Shown here piece after piece: positions 44,341 to 52,581 of a stretch of DNA of 64,000 bases (the first letter of the stretch is position 1; every line of letters starts with the position of its first letter). Source of the stretch: Arthrobacter sp. JZ12. GTDB taxonomy: Bacteria; Actinomycetota; Actinomycetes; Actinomycetales; Micrococcaceae. The translations under genes were made by a program, and so were the position numbers. Where the stretch lies: positions 806,001 through 870,000 of the forward strand of contig NZ_CP045246.1 of assembly GCF_035189165.1 (NCBI RefSeq), read 5' to 3'. The notes under the pieces were generated by a model. That model did no database searches and was not told the DNA's origin. It worked only from the letters and a program-made list of their open reading frames with translations.

Positions 44341-45447
44341 TTGAAGAATTCACGGAGCTTGACAGGGCGCCGCACCGGCATGTCCGCTGCCGCCCTGGGG
44401 GCTGCAGCCCTTCTCCTCGCCGGCTGCGGCGCGCCGCCGGCCGAGGAAGACGGATCCGATCCGGCGGCTGCCGGCACTGACTACACCGGCTGCATCGTCT
44501 CCGACTCGGGCGGATTCGACGACCAGTCGTTCAACCAGTCCAGCTACGAGGGCATCCAGGCCGCCGAGGAGTCCCTCGGCATCGAGGTTCGCCAGGCAGA
44601 ATCCCAGGCTGAGACGGACTTCACCCCCAACGTGAACTCCATGGTCTCCGCGGGCTGCGACATGATCGTCACCGTCGGGTTCCTGCTCTCGGCGACCACT
44701 GCGGAGGCTGCGGAAGCCAACCCGGACACCAACTTCGCCATCGTCGATGACAACCAGATCGATCTGCCGAACGTGAAGCCGATCATCTACGACACGGCCC
44801 AGGCTGCCTTCCTGGCCGGTTACCTCGCCGCCGGAACCTCCGAGACCGGCAAGGTCGCCACCTACGGCGGTATCCAAATCCCCACGGTAACCATCTTCAT
44901 GGACGGGTTCGCGGACGGCGTGGCCTACTACAACGAGCAGAAGGACGCGAACGTCGAACTGCTCGGCTGGGATAAGGACGCGCAGACCGGAACCTTTGTG
45001 GGCGACTTCGAGAACCAGGCGGCGGGCAAGACCAACACCCAGAACTTCATCAATGAGGGCGCCGACATCATCATGCCGGTGGCCGGCCCTGTCGGCCTGG
45101 GCACCATTGAGGCGGTTGAGGAGGCAAACGCCGACGGCGGCGCCACCAAGGTGATTTGGGTCGACTCCGACGGTTTCGAGACAGTTGAGTCGGGCACCGA
45201 GTACATCCTGACCTCGGTCATGAAGCTGATGGGCGATGCCGTTGAGCAGGTCATCACCGAGGATGTCGAAGGCAACTTCAGCAACGAGCCGTACGTCGGC
45301 ACCCTGGAGAACGGCGGCGTTGCGCTGGCACCGTTCCACGACCAGGAGGAAGCCGTCTCGGACGAGATGAGGGCGGAGCTCGAAGAAATCCAGGCGGGCA
45401 TCGTCGCCGGTGACATCACCGTTGAATCAGAGGCAAGCCCCCAGTAA
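44341..45447 (+). CDS. BMP-family nucleoside-binding lipoprotein of an ABC importer
   Basis: 368 aa from a TTG at 44341 placed ideally behind CGGAGGAACA. The lipobox LLLAGC gives lipidated C29. The mature protein is a PnrA/Bmp-type periplasmic-binding fold: GGFDDQSFNQSSYEGIQAAEE, IVTVGFLLSATTAEAA, AQAAFLAGYLAAGTSETGKVATYGG, and the ligand-site MDGFADGVAYYNEQ. BMP proteins bind purine nucleosides. It heads a run with a double ATPase, two permeases, cdd and deoA, so it is the receptor of a nucleoside importer. It is followed by a stable hairpin before the ATPase gene, which would favour higher levels of the receptor. Confidence 0.92.
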   Translation: MKNSRSLTGRRTGMSAAALGAAALLLAGCGAPPAEEDGSDPAAAGTDYTGCIVSDSGGFDDQSFNQSSYEGIQAAEESLGIEVRQAESQAETDFTPNVNSMVSAGCDMIVTVGFLLSATTAEAAEANPDTNFAIVDDNQIDLPNVKPIIYDTAQAAFLAGYLAAGTSETGKVATYGGIQIPTVTIFMDGFADGVAYYNEQKDANVELLGWDKDAQTGTFVGDFENQAAGKTNTQNFINEGADIIMPVAGPVGLGTIEAVEEANADGGATKVIWVDSDGFETVESGTEYILTSVMKLMGDAVEQVITEDVEGNFSNEPYVGTLENGGVALAPFHDQEEAVSDEMRAELEEIQAGIVAGDITVESEASPQ

Positions 45448-45463
45448 CACCAGCAACGCAACG

Positions 45464-45512
45464 CGCCGCCCGCGCCCACAGGATGGTCCAACAATCCTCG
45501 GCGCGGGCGGCG
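45464..45512 (+). other. Stable intercistronic hairpin between receptor and ATPase genes
   Basis: CGCCGCCCGCGCC (45464-45476) pairs exactly with GGCGCGGGCGGCG (45500-45512), and the loop has an inner AGGAT/ATCCT stem. No T-tract. It is likely a partial terminator or an mRNA-stabilising element that sets the receptor-to-transporter ratio. Confidence 0.65.
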
Positions 45513-45618
45513 TGTTCGCGTTACGGTTGAACCGAATTGCTAACCGCCGGGAACGGGCAGGAACGCCCTGCCCGGCCCGGAGCGGTCAGCTCCCACAAAG
45601 GACAGGTTGGTTGGGGTT

Positions 45619-47181
45619 GTGAAGCTCGAACTGCAGGGAATCACCAAGCGCTTTGGGTCCCTTGTTGCCAATGACAATATCGATCTGGTGGTGAATCCCG
45701 GACAGGTGCACTGCCTGTTGGGAGAGAACGGCGCAGGCAAGTCCACCCTCATGAACGTGCTCTACGGACTGTACGAGCCCACCGAGGGACGCATTCTGGT
45801 GAACGGGGAGCCCGTGACTTTCCGCGGACCAGGCGACGCCATGGCAGCCGGCATCGGCATGGTGCACCAGCACTTCATGCTGATTCCCGTGTTCACCGTC
45901 GCCGAGAACGTTGCGCTCGGGGATGAGCACACCAAGGCCGGCGGGGTGCTGGACCTGGACAAGACCCGCGCGCGCATTCGCGAGATATCCGACCGCTACG
46001 GGTTCGACGTCGATCCCGATGCCCTGGTCGAGGACCTCCCCGTGGGTGTCCAGCAGCGCGTTGAAATCATCAAGGCACTCGTGCGCAAGGCCGAAGTGCT
46101 GATCCTGGACGAGCCCACTGCCGTGCTCACCCCCCAGGAAACGGATGAACTTATCCAGATCATCGAGGAGCTCAAAGCAGGCGGCACGGCGATTGTGTTC
46201 ATCTCGCACAAGCTGCGCGAGGTGAAGGCAGTGTCCGATGTCATCACGGTGATCCGTCGTGGTGCCGTCGTCGGAACTGTTGAGCCGACCGCCAGCACCA
46301 GCGAGCTTGCCTCAATGATGGTGGGGCGGAAGGTCAGTCTCACGCTGGACAAGGCGCCGGCGGCTCCGGGGGAAACCACCTTCACCGTGCAGAACCTCAC
46401 TGTTGCAGGTCCGGGCGGGCAGAAACTGGTCAACAACGTCAGCTTCACCATCGCGGAAGGCGAGATTCTCGCCGTCGCAGGCGTCCAGGGCAACGGACAG
46501 ACGGAACTCACCGAGGCCATCCTCGGGCTTCATCCGCACGCCACCGGATCGGTACAGCTGAAGGGCAAGGAACTCCTCGGGATGAAGGTCAAGGACATCA
46601 TCCGCCAGGGAGTGGGTTTCGTTCCGGAAGACCGGAAGGTGGACGGCCTGGTGGGAAGCTTCTCCATCGCCGAGAATATGATCCTGAACTGGTACAACGA
46701 GGCACCCTTCGCGAAGGGCATGGCCATGAAGCCATCGGTCGTGCTGAACAACGCCCGAGCCAAGATTGACGAGTTCGACGTCCGCACGCCGAGCGCAGAG
46801 GCTGCGGTCAGCACGCTCTCGGGTGGAAACCAGCAGAAGGTGGTCCTGGCCCGTGAGCTCTCGCGGCCGCTCAACCTGTTCATCGCTTCCCAACCCACAC
46901 GCGGCGTCGACGTCGGATCCATTGAATTCCTGCACAAGCGGATCGTCGCCGAGCGCGACGCCGGCACCCCGGTGATGATCGTTTCCACCGAACTCGATGA
47001 AATCAGCGAACTCGCGGACCGGATCGCGGTCCTGCACGGAGGAGAGCTCATGGGCATAGTGCCCGGAGACACGTCCCGGGACGTGCTCGGCCTCATGATG
47101 GCCGGCATGCCGGCGGAAGAAGCGCTACGCCAGCACCCTGTGGCAGGCCGCGAACATCACGCGGGGGAGGAGAGCCGATGA
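45619..47181 (+). CDS. Nucleoside ABC importer ATP-binding protein (two ABC domains)
   Basis: About 520 aa from the GTG at 45619 (a TTG at 45607 with AAAGGAC upstream is an alternative). First ABC domain: Walker A GENGAGKST, LPVGVQQRVEIIKAL signature, Walker B VLILDEPTAVL. Second domain (from about residue 255): Walker A is degenerate (GVQGNGQTEL), signature LSGGNQQKVVLAREL, and Walker B is LFIASQPTRG. This asymmetric double-ABC layout is that of RbsA/NupA-type sugar and nucleoside importers. It overlaps the next permease by 4 nt. Confidence 0.94.
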   Translation: MKLELQGITKRFGSLVANDNIDLVVNPGQVHCLLGENGAGKSTLMNVLYGLYEPTEGRILVNGEPVTFRGPGDAMAAGIGMVHQHFMLIPVFTVAENVALGDEHTKAGGVLDLDKTRARIREISDRYGFDVDPDALVEDLPVGVQQRVEIIKALVRKAEVLILDEPTAVLTPQETDELIQIIEELKAGGTAIVFISHKLREVKAVSDVITVIRRGAVVGTVEPTASTSELASMMVGRKVSLTLDKAPAAPGETTFTVQNLTVAGPGGQKLVNNVSFTIAEGEILAVAGVQGNGQTELTEAILGLHPHATGSVQLKGKELLGMKVKDIIRQGVGFVPEDRKVDGLVGSFSIAENMILNWYNEAPFAKGMAMKPSVVLNNARAKIDEFDVRTPSAEAAVSTLSGGNQQKVVLARELSRPLNLFIASQPTRGVDVGSIEFLHKRIVAERDAGTPVMIVSTELDEISELADRIAVLHGGELMGIVPGDTSRDVLGLMMAGMPAEEALRQHPVAGREHHAGEESR

Positions 47182-48482
47182 GCACCCAGAATCCGAGCTC
47201 AAGCGCAGCGGCCGCCGATGGCGCGGCAGCTCCGCCACCGATTCCCGGTACGGAGGACACGACGCCGGTCACCGGCGGCGGGCATGATGCCGGCCGAAAC
47301 ATCCTGAAGAGTATCGTCAGCGGATCATCGCTCGTGGCGGTTCTCGCCGTCGTGCTTTCAATCATCCTCGGCGGGATCCTGATCGCGGTGACCGACGAGG
47401 ACGTCGCCGCCGCTGCCACCTACTTCTTCGGCAGGCCCACCGACACACTCGCGGCCGCCTGGAGCGCGGCGAGCGGTGCCTACGCGGCCCTTTTCCAGGG
47501 CGCGATCTTCAATCCGGCGGCCGACTCCCTCGCCCTGATGTTCCGGCCGCTGACCGAGACGTTCACGGTGGCAACGCCGCTCATCCTCGCAGGCCTCGGC
47601 GTCGCGCTGGCTTTCCGGGCCGGCCTGTTCAACATCGGCGCCCAGGGCCAGATCATCCTCGGGGCGATGTTCGCAGGCTGGATCGGGTTCTCCTGGCACC
47701 TGCCGTTCGGCATCCACCTGCTGTTCGTGGTTCTCGCCGGTTTTGTGGGCGGTGCCCTGTGGGGCGTCATCCCGGGCCTGCTGAAGGCGCGGACGGGCGC
47801 GCATGAGGTGATTGTCACGATCATGCTCAACTACATTGCGATCTACCTGGTCGGGTTCCTGCTGACGACGCCGTCGTTCCAGAACCCCGGCTCGTCAAAC
47901 CCCATCAGCCCCCGCCTGGATGACACGGCGCTTTTCCCGCAGTTGCTGGGCCCGCAGTTCCGCCTGCACCTCGGCTTCCTCGTGGCCATCGCCGCGACGT
48001 ACGGCGTCTGGTGGCTGCTGAACCGTTCGACGGTCGGCTTCGAGCTCCGGGCGGTCGGAGCAAATCCCTTCGCGGCACGTACCGCGGGAATCAGCGTCAC
48101 GCGCGGGTACGTCGTCGTCATGATGCTGGCCGGCGGCCTCGCAGGGCTGGCAGGCGTGGCGCAGGTTGCCGGAACGGAGCGCGTGCTTACCAGCGGCATC
48201 GCCGCGAGCTTCGGATTCGATGCCATCACCGTCGCGCTGCTGGGACGGTCTCGACCGTGGGGCGTGTTCTTCGCCGGCTTGCTGTTCGGGGCGTTCCGCG
48301 CCGGCGGCGTGCAGATGCAGACCCTCACCGGAACGCCCATCGACATTGTCCTGGTGGTCCAGTCCCTGATTGTCCTGTTCATCGCGGCGCCGCCGCTGGT
48401 CAAGGCGATCTTCCGTATCGACCAGAAGAAGAAAAACCGCGCGGGCAAGGCCCAGCGGCACGTAGCCGGAGGTGCGGCATGA
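47178..48482 (+). CDS. Nucleoside ABC importer permease (NupB/YufP type)
   Basis: 434 aa, ATG overlapping the ATPase stop (ATGA). A Pro/Ala-rich cytoplasmic N-terminus (about 45 residues) is followed by about 9-10 membrane helices. Family signatures are LGVALAFRAGLFNIGAQGQIILGAMFAGW and RTGAHEVIVTIMLNYIAIYLVGFLL, plus VGFELRAVGANPFAARTAGI near the ATPase-coupling loop. It pairs with the next permease. The basic tail (FRIDQKKKNRAGKAQRH) is probably cytoplasmic. Confidence 0.94.
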   Translation: MSTQNPSSSAAAADGAAAPPPIPGTEDTTPVTGGGHDAGRNILKSIVSGSSLVAVLAVVLSIILGGILIAVTDEDVAAAATYFFGRPTDTLAAAWSAASGAYAALFQGAIFNPAADSLALMFRPLTETFTVATPLILAGLGVALAFRAGLFNIGAQGQIILGAMFAGWIGFSWHLPFGIHLLFVVLAGFVGGALWGVIPGLLKARTGAHEVIVTIMLNYIAIYLVGFLLTTPSFQNPGSSNPISPRLDDTALFPQLLGPQFRLHLGFLVAIAATYGVWWLLNRSTVGFELRAVGANPFAARTAGISVTRGYVVVMMLAGGLAGLAGVAQVAGTERVLTSGIAASFGFDAITVALLGRSRPWGVFFAGLLFGAFRAGGVQMQTLTGTPIDIVLVVQSLIVLFIAAPPLVKAIFRIDQKKKNRAGKAQRHVAGGAA

Positions 48483-49762
48483 GCATTGCAACAACCGTGA
48501 CCAACACGGCCGATGCCGCACCGGTCGGCAGGAGCTGGAAGGCTCCCATCGGATTCGGCATCGGTGCCCTGCTGGCGCTGGCCGTCTTTGCCATCGGCGG
48601 ACCGGCCACCACGGCGGTCTTCCGGGTGTCCGACGACTCCGACCGCATTCGGTTGGCTGACATCGCCCTGCCGGCCAACGGTGTGGGCTGGGTCGTGGCG
48701 CTGGCCCTGATTGCCATCGCCGCGTACTCCTTCCTGCAGGCGCGCAAGGGCCTGAAGATGAACCGCTGGTTCGGCATCGCCTACGCGGTGCTGTTCGTCA
48801 TCGGCTTCCTCACCTGGGTGGTGGGCATCGCAGACCGGCCGTCGATCTCTCTTGCCGGTCTGGTGGCGGGTTCGGTCACCCTGGCCATCCCGCTCATCTT
48901 CGGCTCGCTCTCCGGCGTGCTTTGCGAGCGGGTGGGCGTCGTGAATATCGCCATCGAGGGCCAGCTTCTGTCAGGGGCGTTCGCAGCCGCCGTCGCAGCC
49001 TCCGTTTCGGGCAACGCGTTCGTCGGCCTGATCGCCGCGGCCATCGCGGGCGTGCTGGTCTCCTTCATCCTGGCCGTCTTCAGCATCAAGTACCTGGTGA
49101 ACCAGATCATCGTGGGCGTGGTGCTGAACGTCCTGGTGTCAGGCCTGACCGGGTTCCTCGCCTCCACCCTGCTCAGCCGGGACTCCGAGACCTTCAACTC
49201 GCCCCCCGGCCTGCCGGAGATCCGCATCCCGCTGCTGGCTGACATTCCGGTCATCGGGCCCATCCTCTTCCAGCAGACCGTCGTGGGGTATTTCATGTAC
49301 GCCGCAGTGATCGTGGTCTGGATCGGCCTCTACCGGACCAAGTGGGGGCTGCGGGTCCGGGCAGTCGGAGAGCACCCGCAGGCCGCGGACACCATGGGCA
49401 TCAAGGTCAATGCCACACGCTTCCGGAACGTCCTGCTCGGCGGTGCCGTGGCCGGGTTCGGCGGCGCGTTCTTCACGCTGGTGTCGGTGAGCACCTTCAC
49501 CCGGGACATGACGGCGGGCCAGGGCTACATTGCGCTCGCCGCCCTGATCTTCGGCCGGTGGAACCCGATCGGAGCGTTCTTCGCGGCGCTGCTGTTCGGG
49601 TTCGCAACAAACCTGCGCTTCGTCCTCTCAATCATCGGTACCGATGTGCCCAGCCAGTTCCTGGCGATGCTTCCGTACATTGTCACCATCCTTGCGGTCG
49701 CCGGCCTGGTGGGACGCTCGCGTCCGCCCGCTGCCAGCGGCGTCCCGTATGTCAAGGAGTGA
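48479..49762 (+). CDS. Nucleoside ABC importer permease (NupC/YufQ type)
   Basis: 427 aa from the ATG at 48479, overlapping the previous stop by 4 nt; the frame is open far upstream but inside the other permease. About ten membrane segments; family marks are LSGVLCERVGVVNIAIEGQLLSGAF, YLVNQIIVGVVLNVLVSGLTGFL and WGLRVRAVGEHPQAADTMGIKV. An extra N-terminal pair of helices is present compared with shorter homologues. Second half of the channel for the nucleoside importer; cdd follows after 6 bp. Confidence 0.94.
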   Translation: MSIATTVTNTADAAPVGRSWKAPIGFGIGALLALAVFAIGGPATTAVFRVSDDSDRIRLADIALPANGVGWVVALALIAIAAYSFLQARKGLKMNRWFGIAYAVLFVIGFLTWVVGIADRPSISLAGLVAGSVTLAIPLIFGSLSGVLCERVGVVNIAIEGQLLSGAFAAAVAASVSGNAFVGLIAAAIAGVLVSFILAVFSIKYLVNQIIVGVVLNVLVSGLTGFLASTLLSRDSETFNSPPGLPEIRIPLLADIPVIGPILFQQTVVGYFMYAAVIVVWIGLYRTKWGLRVRAVGEHPQAADTMGIKVNATRFRNVLLGGAVAGFGGAFFTLVSVSTFTRDMTAGQGYIALAALIFGRWNPIGAFFAALLFGFATNLRFVLSIIGTDVPSQFLAMLPYIVTILAVAGLVGRSRPPAASGVPYVKE

Positions 49763-49768
49763 TAGTTG

Positions 49769-50284
49769 ATGCCCGGAACTGAACCGACGACGACGGCGCC
49801 CGCCGGCCAAGACGCGGACCTTCCGTGGGAGCAGCTTGCGGAAGCGGCGAGAACGGCAATGCGCAAGGCCTACGTCCCCTACTCGAAGTTCCCGGTCGGC
49901 GCGGCCGCGCTGACGGAGGACGGCAGGATCGTGTCCGGCTGCAACGTCGAGAACGCGTCCTACGGCCTGACGCTCTGTGCCGAATGCTCCCTCGTGAGCC
50001 AGCTGCAGATGACCGGTGGCGGACGGCTTGTTGCGTTCAGCTGCGTGGACGGGCAGGGAAATGCCCTTATGCCCTGCGGCCGCTGCCGCCAGCTGCTCTA
50101 TGAATTCAGGGCCCCGGGCATGCTGCTGATGACCGTCAGCGGAATCAGGACCATGGATGAGGTGCTGCCGGATGCATTCGGGCCGCAGCACCTCGCCGAA
50201 GCAGAAGCCCAACCGTACGCAGAAGCAGAAGCCACAGCGGCCAATGTTGAGACGGGCGAAGCCCGGACAGGATCAGGCACATGA
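49769..50284 (+). CDS. cdd: Cytidine deaminase
   Basis: 171 aa from the ATG at 49769 (AAGGAG 9 nt upstream). It deaminates cytidine and deoxycytidine to uridine and deoxyuridine. Zinc site: CAE in TLCAECSLVSQ, and PCGRCRQLLYEF; the substrate loop is GCNVENASYGL. Longer than the usual 130 residues because of an Ala/Glu-rich C-terminal tail (about 40 residues: QHLAEAEAQPYAEAEATAAN). It overlaps deoA by 4 nt, completing an uptake-and-salvage operon. Confidence 0.95.
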   Translation: MPGTEPTTTAPAGQDADLPWEQLAEAARTAMRKAYVPYSKFPVGAAALTEDGRIVSGCNVENASYGLTLCAECSLVSQLQMTGGGRLVAFSCVDGQGNALMPCGRCRQLLYEFRAPGMLLMTVSGIRTMDEVLPDAFGPQHLAEAEAQPYAEAEATAANVETGEARTGSGT

Positions 50285-51567
50285 GGAAACAGTTCGACGC
50301 CGTCGACATCATCAGGACCAAGCGCGACCGCGGAACCCTGAGTCCCGAACAAATCGACTGGACCATCGACGCCTACACCCGCGGGGCCATCGCCGATGAG
50401 CAGATGGCCGCGCTGAACATGGCCATCCTGCTCAACGGCATGGACCGTGCCGAGATTTCCCGGTGGACGACGGCGATGATCGCCAGCGGCGACCGCATGG
50501 ACTTCTCCTCGCTCGGCAAGGCGACCAGCGACAAGCACTCCACAGGGGGAGTGGGCGACAAGATCACGCTTCCCCTGGCGCCGCTCGTCGCCGTCTTCGG
50601 TGTCGCGGTTCCCCAGCTCTCCGGCCGCGGCCTCGGGCACACGGGAGGGACGCTGGACAAGCTGGAGTCCATCCCGGGCTGGCGGGCCGAGCTCTCCAAC
50701 GAGGAGATGATGACCCAGCTCGCCGACGTCGGCGCGGTGATCTGCGCGGCCGGAGCGGGCCTGGCGCCGGCGGACAAGAAGCTGTACGCGCTGCGTGATG
50801 TCACGGGAACGGTCGAGGCAATTCCGTTGATCGCCTCCTCGATCATGAGCAAGAAGATTGCCGAGGGCACCGGCTCACTGGTACTCGACGTGAAGGTGGG
50901 AAGCGGCGCCTTCATGAAGGACGAGGCCCAGGCCCGCGAACTGGCAGAAACTATGGTCGCCCTCGGAACGGACGCAGGAGTGAAGACAGTGGCGCTCTTG
51001 ACCAACATGTCCACTCCGCTGGGACTCACCGCGGGTAATGCCATCGAGGTTGAGGAATCGGTCGAAGTGCTCGCCGGCGGCGGGCCCGACGACGTCGTGG
51101 AACTTACGGTCCGCCTCGCGGAGGAAATGCTGGAGGCAGCCGGAGTTCGCGACGCCGATCCAGCCCAGGCGTTGAAGGACGGACGCGCCATGGACGTCTG
51201 GAACCGGATGATCGAGGCCCAGGGCGGGGATCCGCGTGCCGCCCTGCCGGTGGCCCGCGAATCGGAGACCATGTACGCACCAGCCGACGGCGTCCTGGTT
51301 GAAATGGACGCGCTCGCCGTCGGAGTGGCGGCGTGGAGGCTGGGCGCGGGCAGGGCCCGGAAGGAAGACGTTGTTCAGGCCGGGGCCGGTGTGCGGCTCC
51401 ATGCGAAGCCCGGAGCACTGGTTCGTGCGGGGGAACCCTTGATGACCCTGCTGACCGACACACCGGAGAAGTTCGCCAGGGCGCGCGAGGCGCTCGAGTC
51501 CGCAGTCGTCATTGCTCCAGAAGGATCGCGCCCTGCCCAGCAGCTCATTATTGATCGCATCGCCTGA
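50281..51567 (+). CDS. deoA: Thymidine (pyrimidine-nucleoside) phosphorylase
   Basis: 428 aa, ATG in ATGA overlap with cdd. It splits thymidine or deoxyuridine with phosphate to base and deoxyribose-1-phosphate. Key motifs are KHSTGGVGDKITLPLAPLVA (phosphate and substrate binding), SGRGLGHTGGTLDKLESIPG, and SIMSKKIAEGTGSLVLDVKVGSGAFMK. The C-terminal alpha/beta domain has RARKEDVVQAGAGVRLHAKPG. It could also be annotated pdp, since the two families are close; the salvage context fits both. Confidence 0.94.
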   Translation: MRKQFDAVDIIRTKRDRGTLSPEQIDWTIDAYTRGAIADEQMAALNMAILLNGMDRAEISRWTTAMIASGDRMDFSSLGKATSDKHSTGGVGDKITLPLAPLVAVFGVAVPQLSGRGLGHTGGTLDKLESIPGWRAELSNEEMMTQLADVGAVICAAGAGLAPADKKLYALRDVTGTVEAIPLIASSIMSKKIAEGTGSLVLDVKVGSGAFMKDEAQARELAETMVALGTDAGVKTVALLTNMSTPLGLTAGNAIEVEESVEVLAGGGPDDVVELTVRLAEEMLEAAGVRDADPAQALKDGRAMDVWNRMIEAQGGDPRAALPVARESETMYAPADGVLVEMDALAVGVAAWRLGAGRARKEDVVQAGAGVRLHAKPGALVRAGEPLMTLLTDTPEKFARAREALESAVVIAPEGSRPAQQLIIDRIA

Positions 51568-51909
51568 CCTGCCCTGCCTGACCAGCGGTTCCTGACCGCC
51601 GTCGAATGACCCGCGCTTTCTGACCCCGGATCCTCCCACGGGTGGATCCGGGCGCGTGCCAAGATCAGCCATCAGGCCGACGCGGACTACCCGGGCCCAA
51701 CCCTAACCTTGGAAAAAGGCTGGATCAGGGGCTGCCCGGGGAAGTCCCCCATGGCCTACCCAAAACGATGCTGTCATCGTTGAAACAGGTGTTCGAGGCG
51801 GGGTCCGGCCCGTCGAAACGACTGCAATCTCCGATTTTTCGTGAGTCGCAGACAAGGTTGCAGATAACGGTCGCAGGTTACGGTTGCAGGTTCATAAGGA
51901 GCGCAGGTA
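51568..51909 (+). other. 342-bp non-coding stretch before dedA
   Basis: No convincing ORF. From left to right it holds: a hairpin CCCGGATCC/GGATCCGGG (51625-51652) that may end the deoA transcript, though without a T-tract; a second perfect 7-bp hairpin AACGATG-CTGT-CATCGTT (51764-51781); a T-rich GATTTTTCGTG; and three tandem 13-bp units just before the dedA ribosome-binding site. It may be a structured leader, but I recognise no known riboswitch class. Confidence 0.6.
51854..51892 (+). repeat. Three tandem 13-bp repeats upstream of dedA
   Basis: AAGGTTGCAGATA, ACGGTCGCAGGTT and ACGGTTGCAGGTT are directly adjacent (51854-51866, 51867-51879, 51880-51892). The last two differ by one base. They end 17 bp before the GTG, just upstream of the AAGGAG ribosome-binding site. 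Confidence 0.7.
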
Positions 51910-52572
51910 GTGGAGTTCATCAACGCTGTAACGACCGGACTCAGCGACCTTATCCTCGGCACCGCGGAACAGCCCTGGGTTTACCTCCTCGTGTTTATCT
52001 GCTGCACAGTGGACGGGTTCTTTCCACCGTTCCCCAGCGAATCGGTCGTCGTGGGCCTGGCGGCGTTGGTGATCGCCGAGGGGGTGCCGAACCCCTGGCT
52101 GCTGATCCTCGTGGCAGCGCTCGGCGCATTCATCGGTGACAACACGGCATACATCATGGGCCGGGCAGTGGGGACCAAGCGCTTCCGATGGATGCGCCGC
52201 CCCCGTTCGCAACGGGCGTTCGAGTGGGCCGGCTACGAGCTGGAGAAGCGGGCAGCTTCCCTGATCCTGGTAGCGCGCTTTGTGCCCTTCGGCCGGGTTG
52301 CGGTGAACCTGACCGCCGGCGCCACCGGGTATTCCCAGCGTCGCTTCCTGGTGCTCACCGGCATTTCGGCAGTCGCGTGGGGGAGCTACTCGGTGGGAAT
52401 CGGAGCGCTCGCCGGGGCATGGTTCGCGGACAACCACCTGCTCGGAGTCACGGTCGCCATTGCAGTGGCTGTGGTCCTCGGGTTCATAGTGGACCGCATC
52501 ATCAGCGCCGTCCGAGGATCTACTCCTGCACGGCCGCATGCTGCACGTGCTCCGGTCAGCTCCTCCGCGTAG
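51910..52572 (+). CDS. DedA-family membrane protein
   Basis: 220 aa, GTG start with AAGGAG about 9 nt upstream. Four to five hydrophobic segments. Family marks are FICCTVDGFFPPFPSESVVVGLAAL (the E/F..PSE re-entrant segment) and GAFIGDNTAYIMGRAVGTKRF, then LILVARFVPFGRVAVNLTAGATGYSQRRFL with the conserved Arg of GR..P. DedA proteins act as lipid (undecaprenyl-phosphate or phospholipid) flippases or affect membrane homeostasis. Substrate unproven here. Confidence 0.92.
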   Translation: MEFINAVTTGLSDLILGTAEQPWVYLLVFICCTVDGFFPPFPSESVVVGLAALVIAEGVPNPWLLILVAALGAFIGDNTAYIMGRAVGTKRFRWMRRPRSQRAFEWAGYELEKRAASLILVARFVPFGRVAVNLTAGATGYSQRRFLVLTGISAVAWGSYSVGIGALAGAWFADNHLLGVTVAIAVAVVLGFIVDRIISAVRGSTPARPHAARAPVSSSA

Positions 52573-52581
52573 TCTTGCCCT

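Noticed and set aside
45464-45512. True intrinsic terminator after the BMP receptor gene
   Set aside because: The stem is strong but lacks a T-tract, and the downstream ATPase and permeases need transcription from somewhere; an attenuating or stabilising hairpin fits better.
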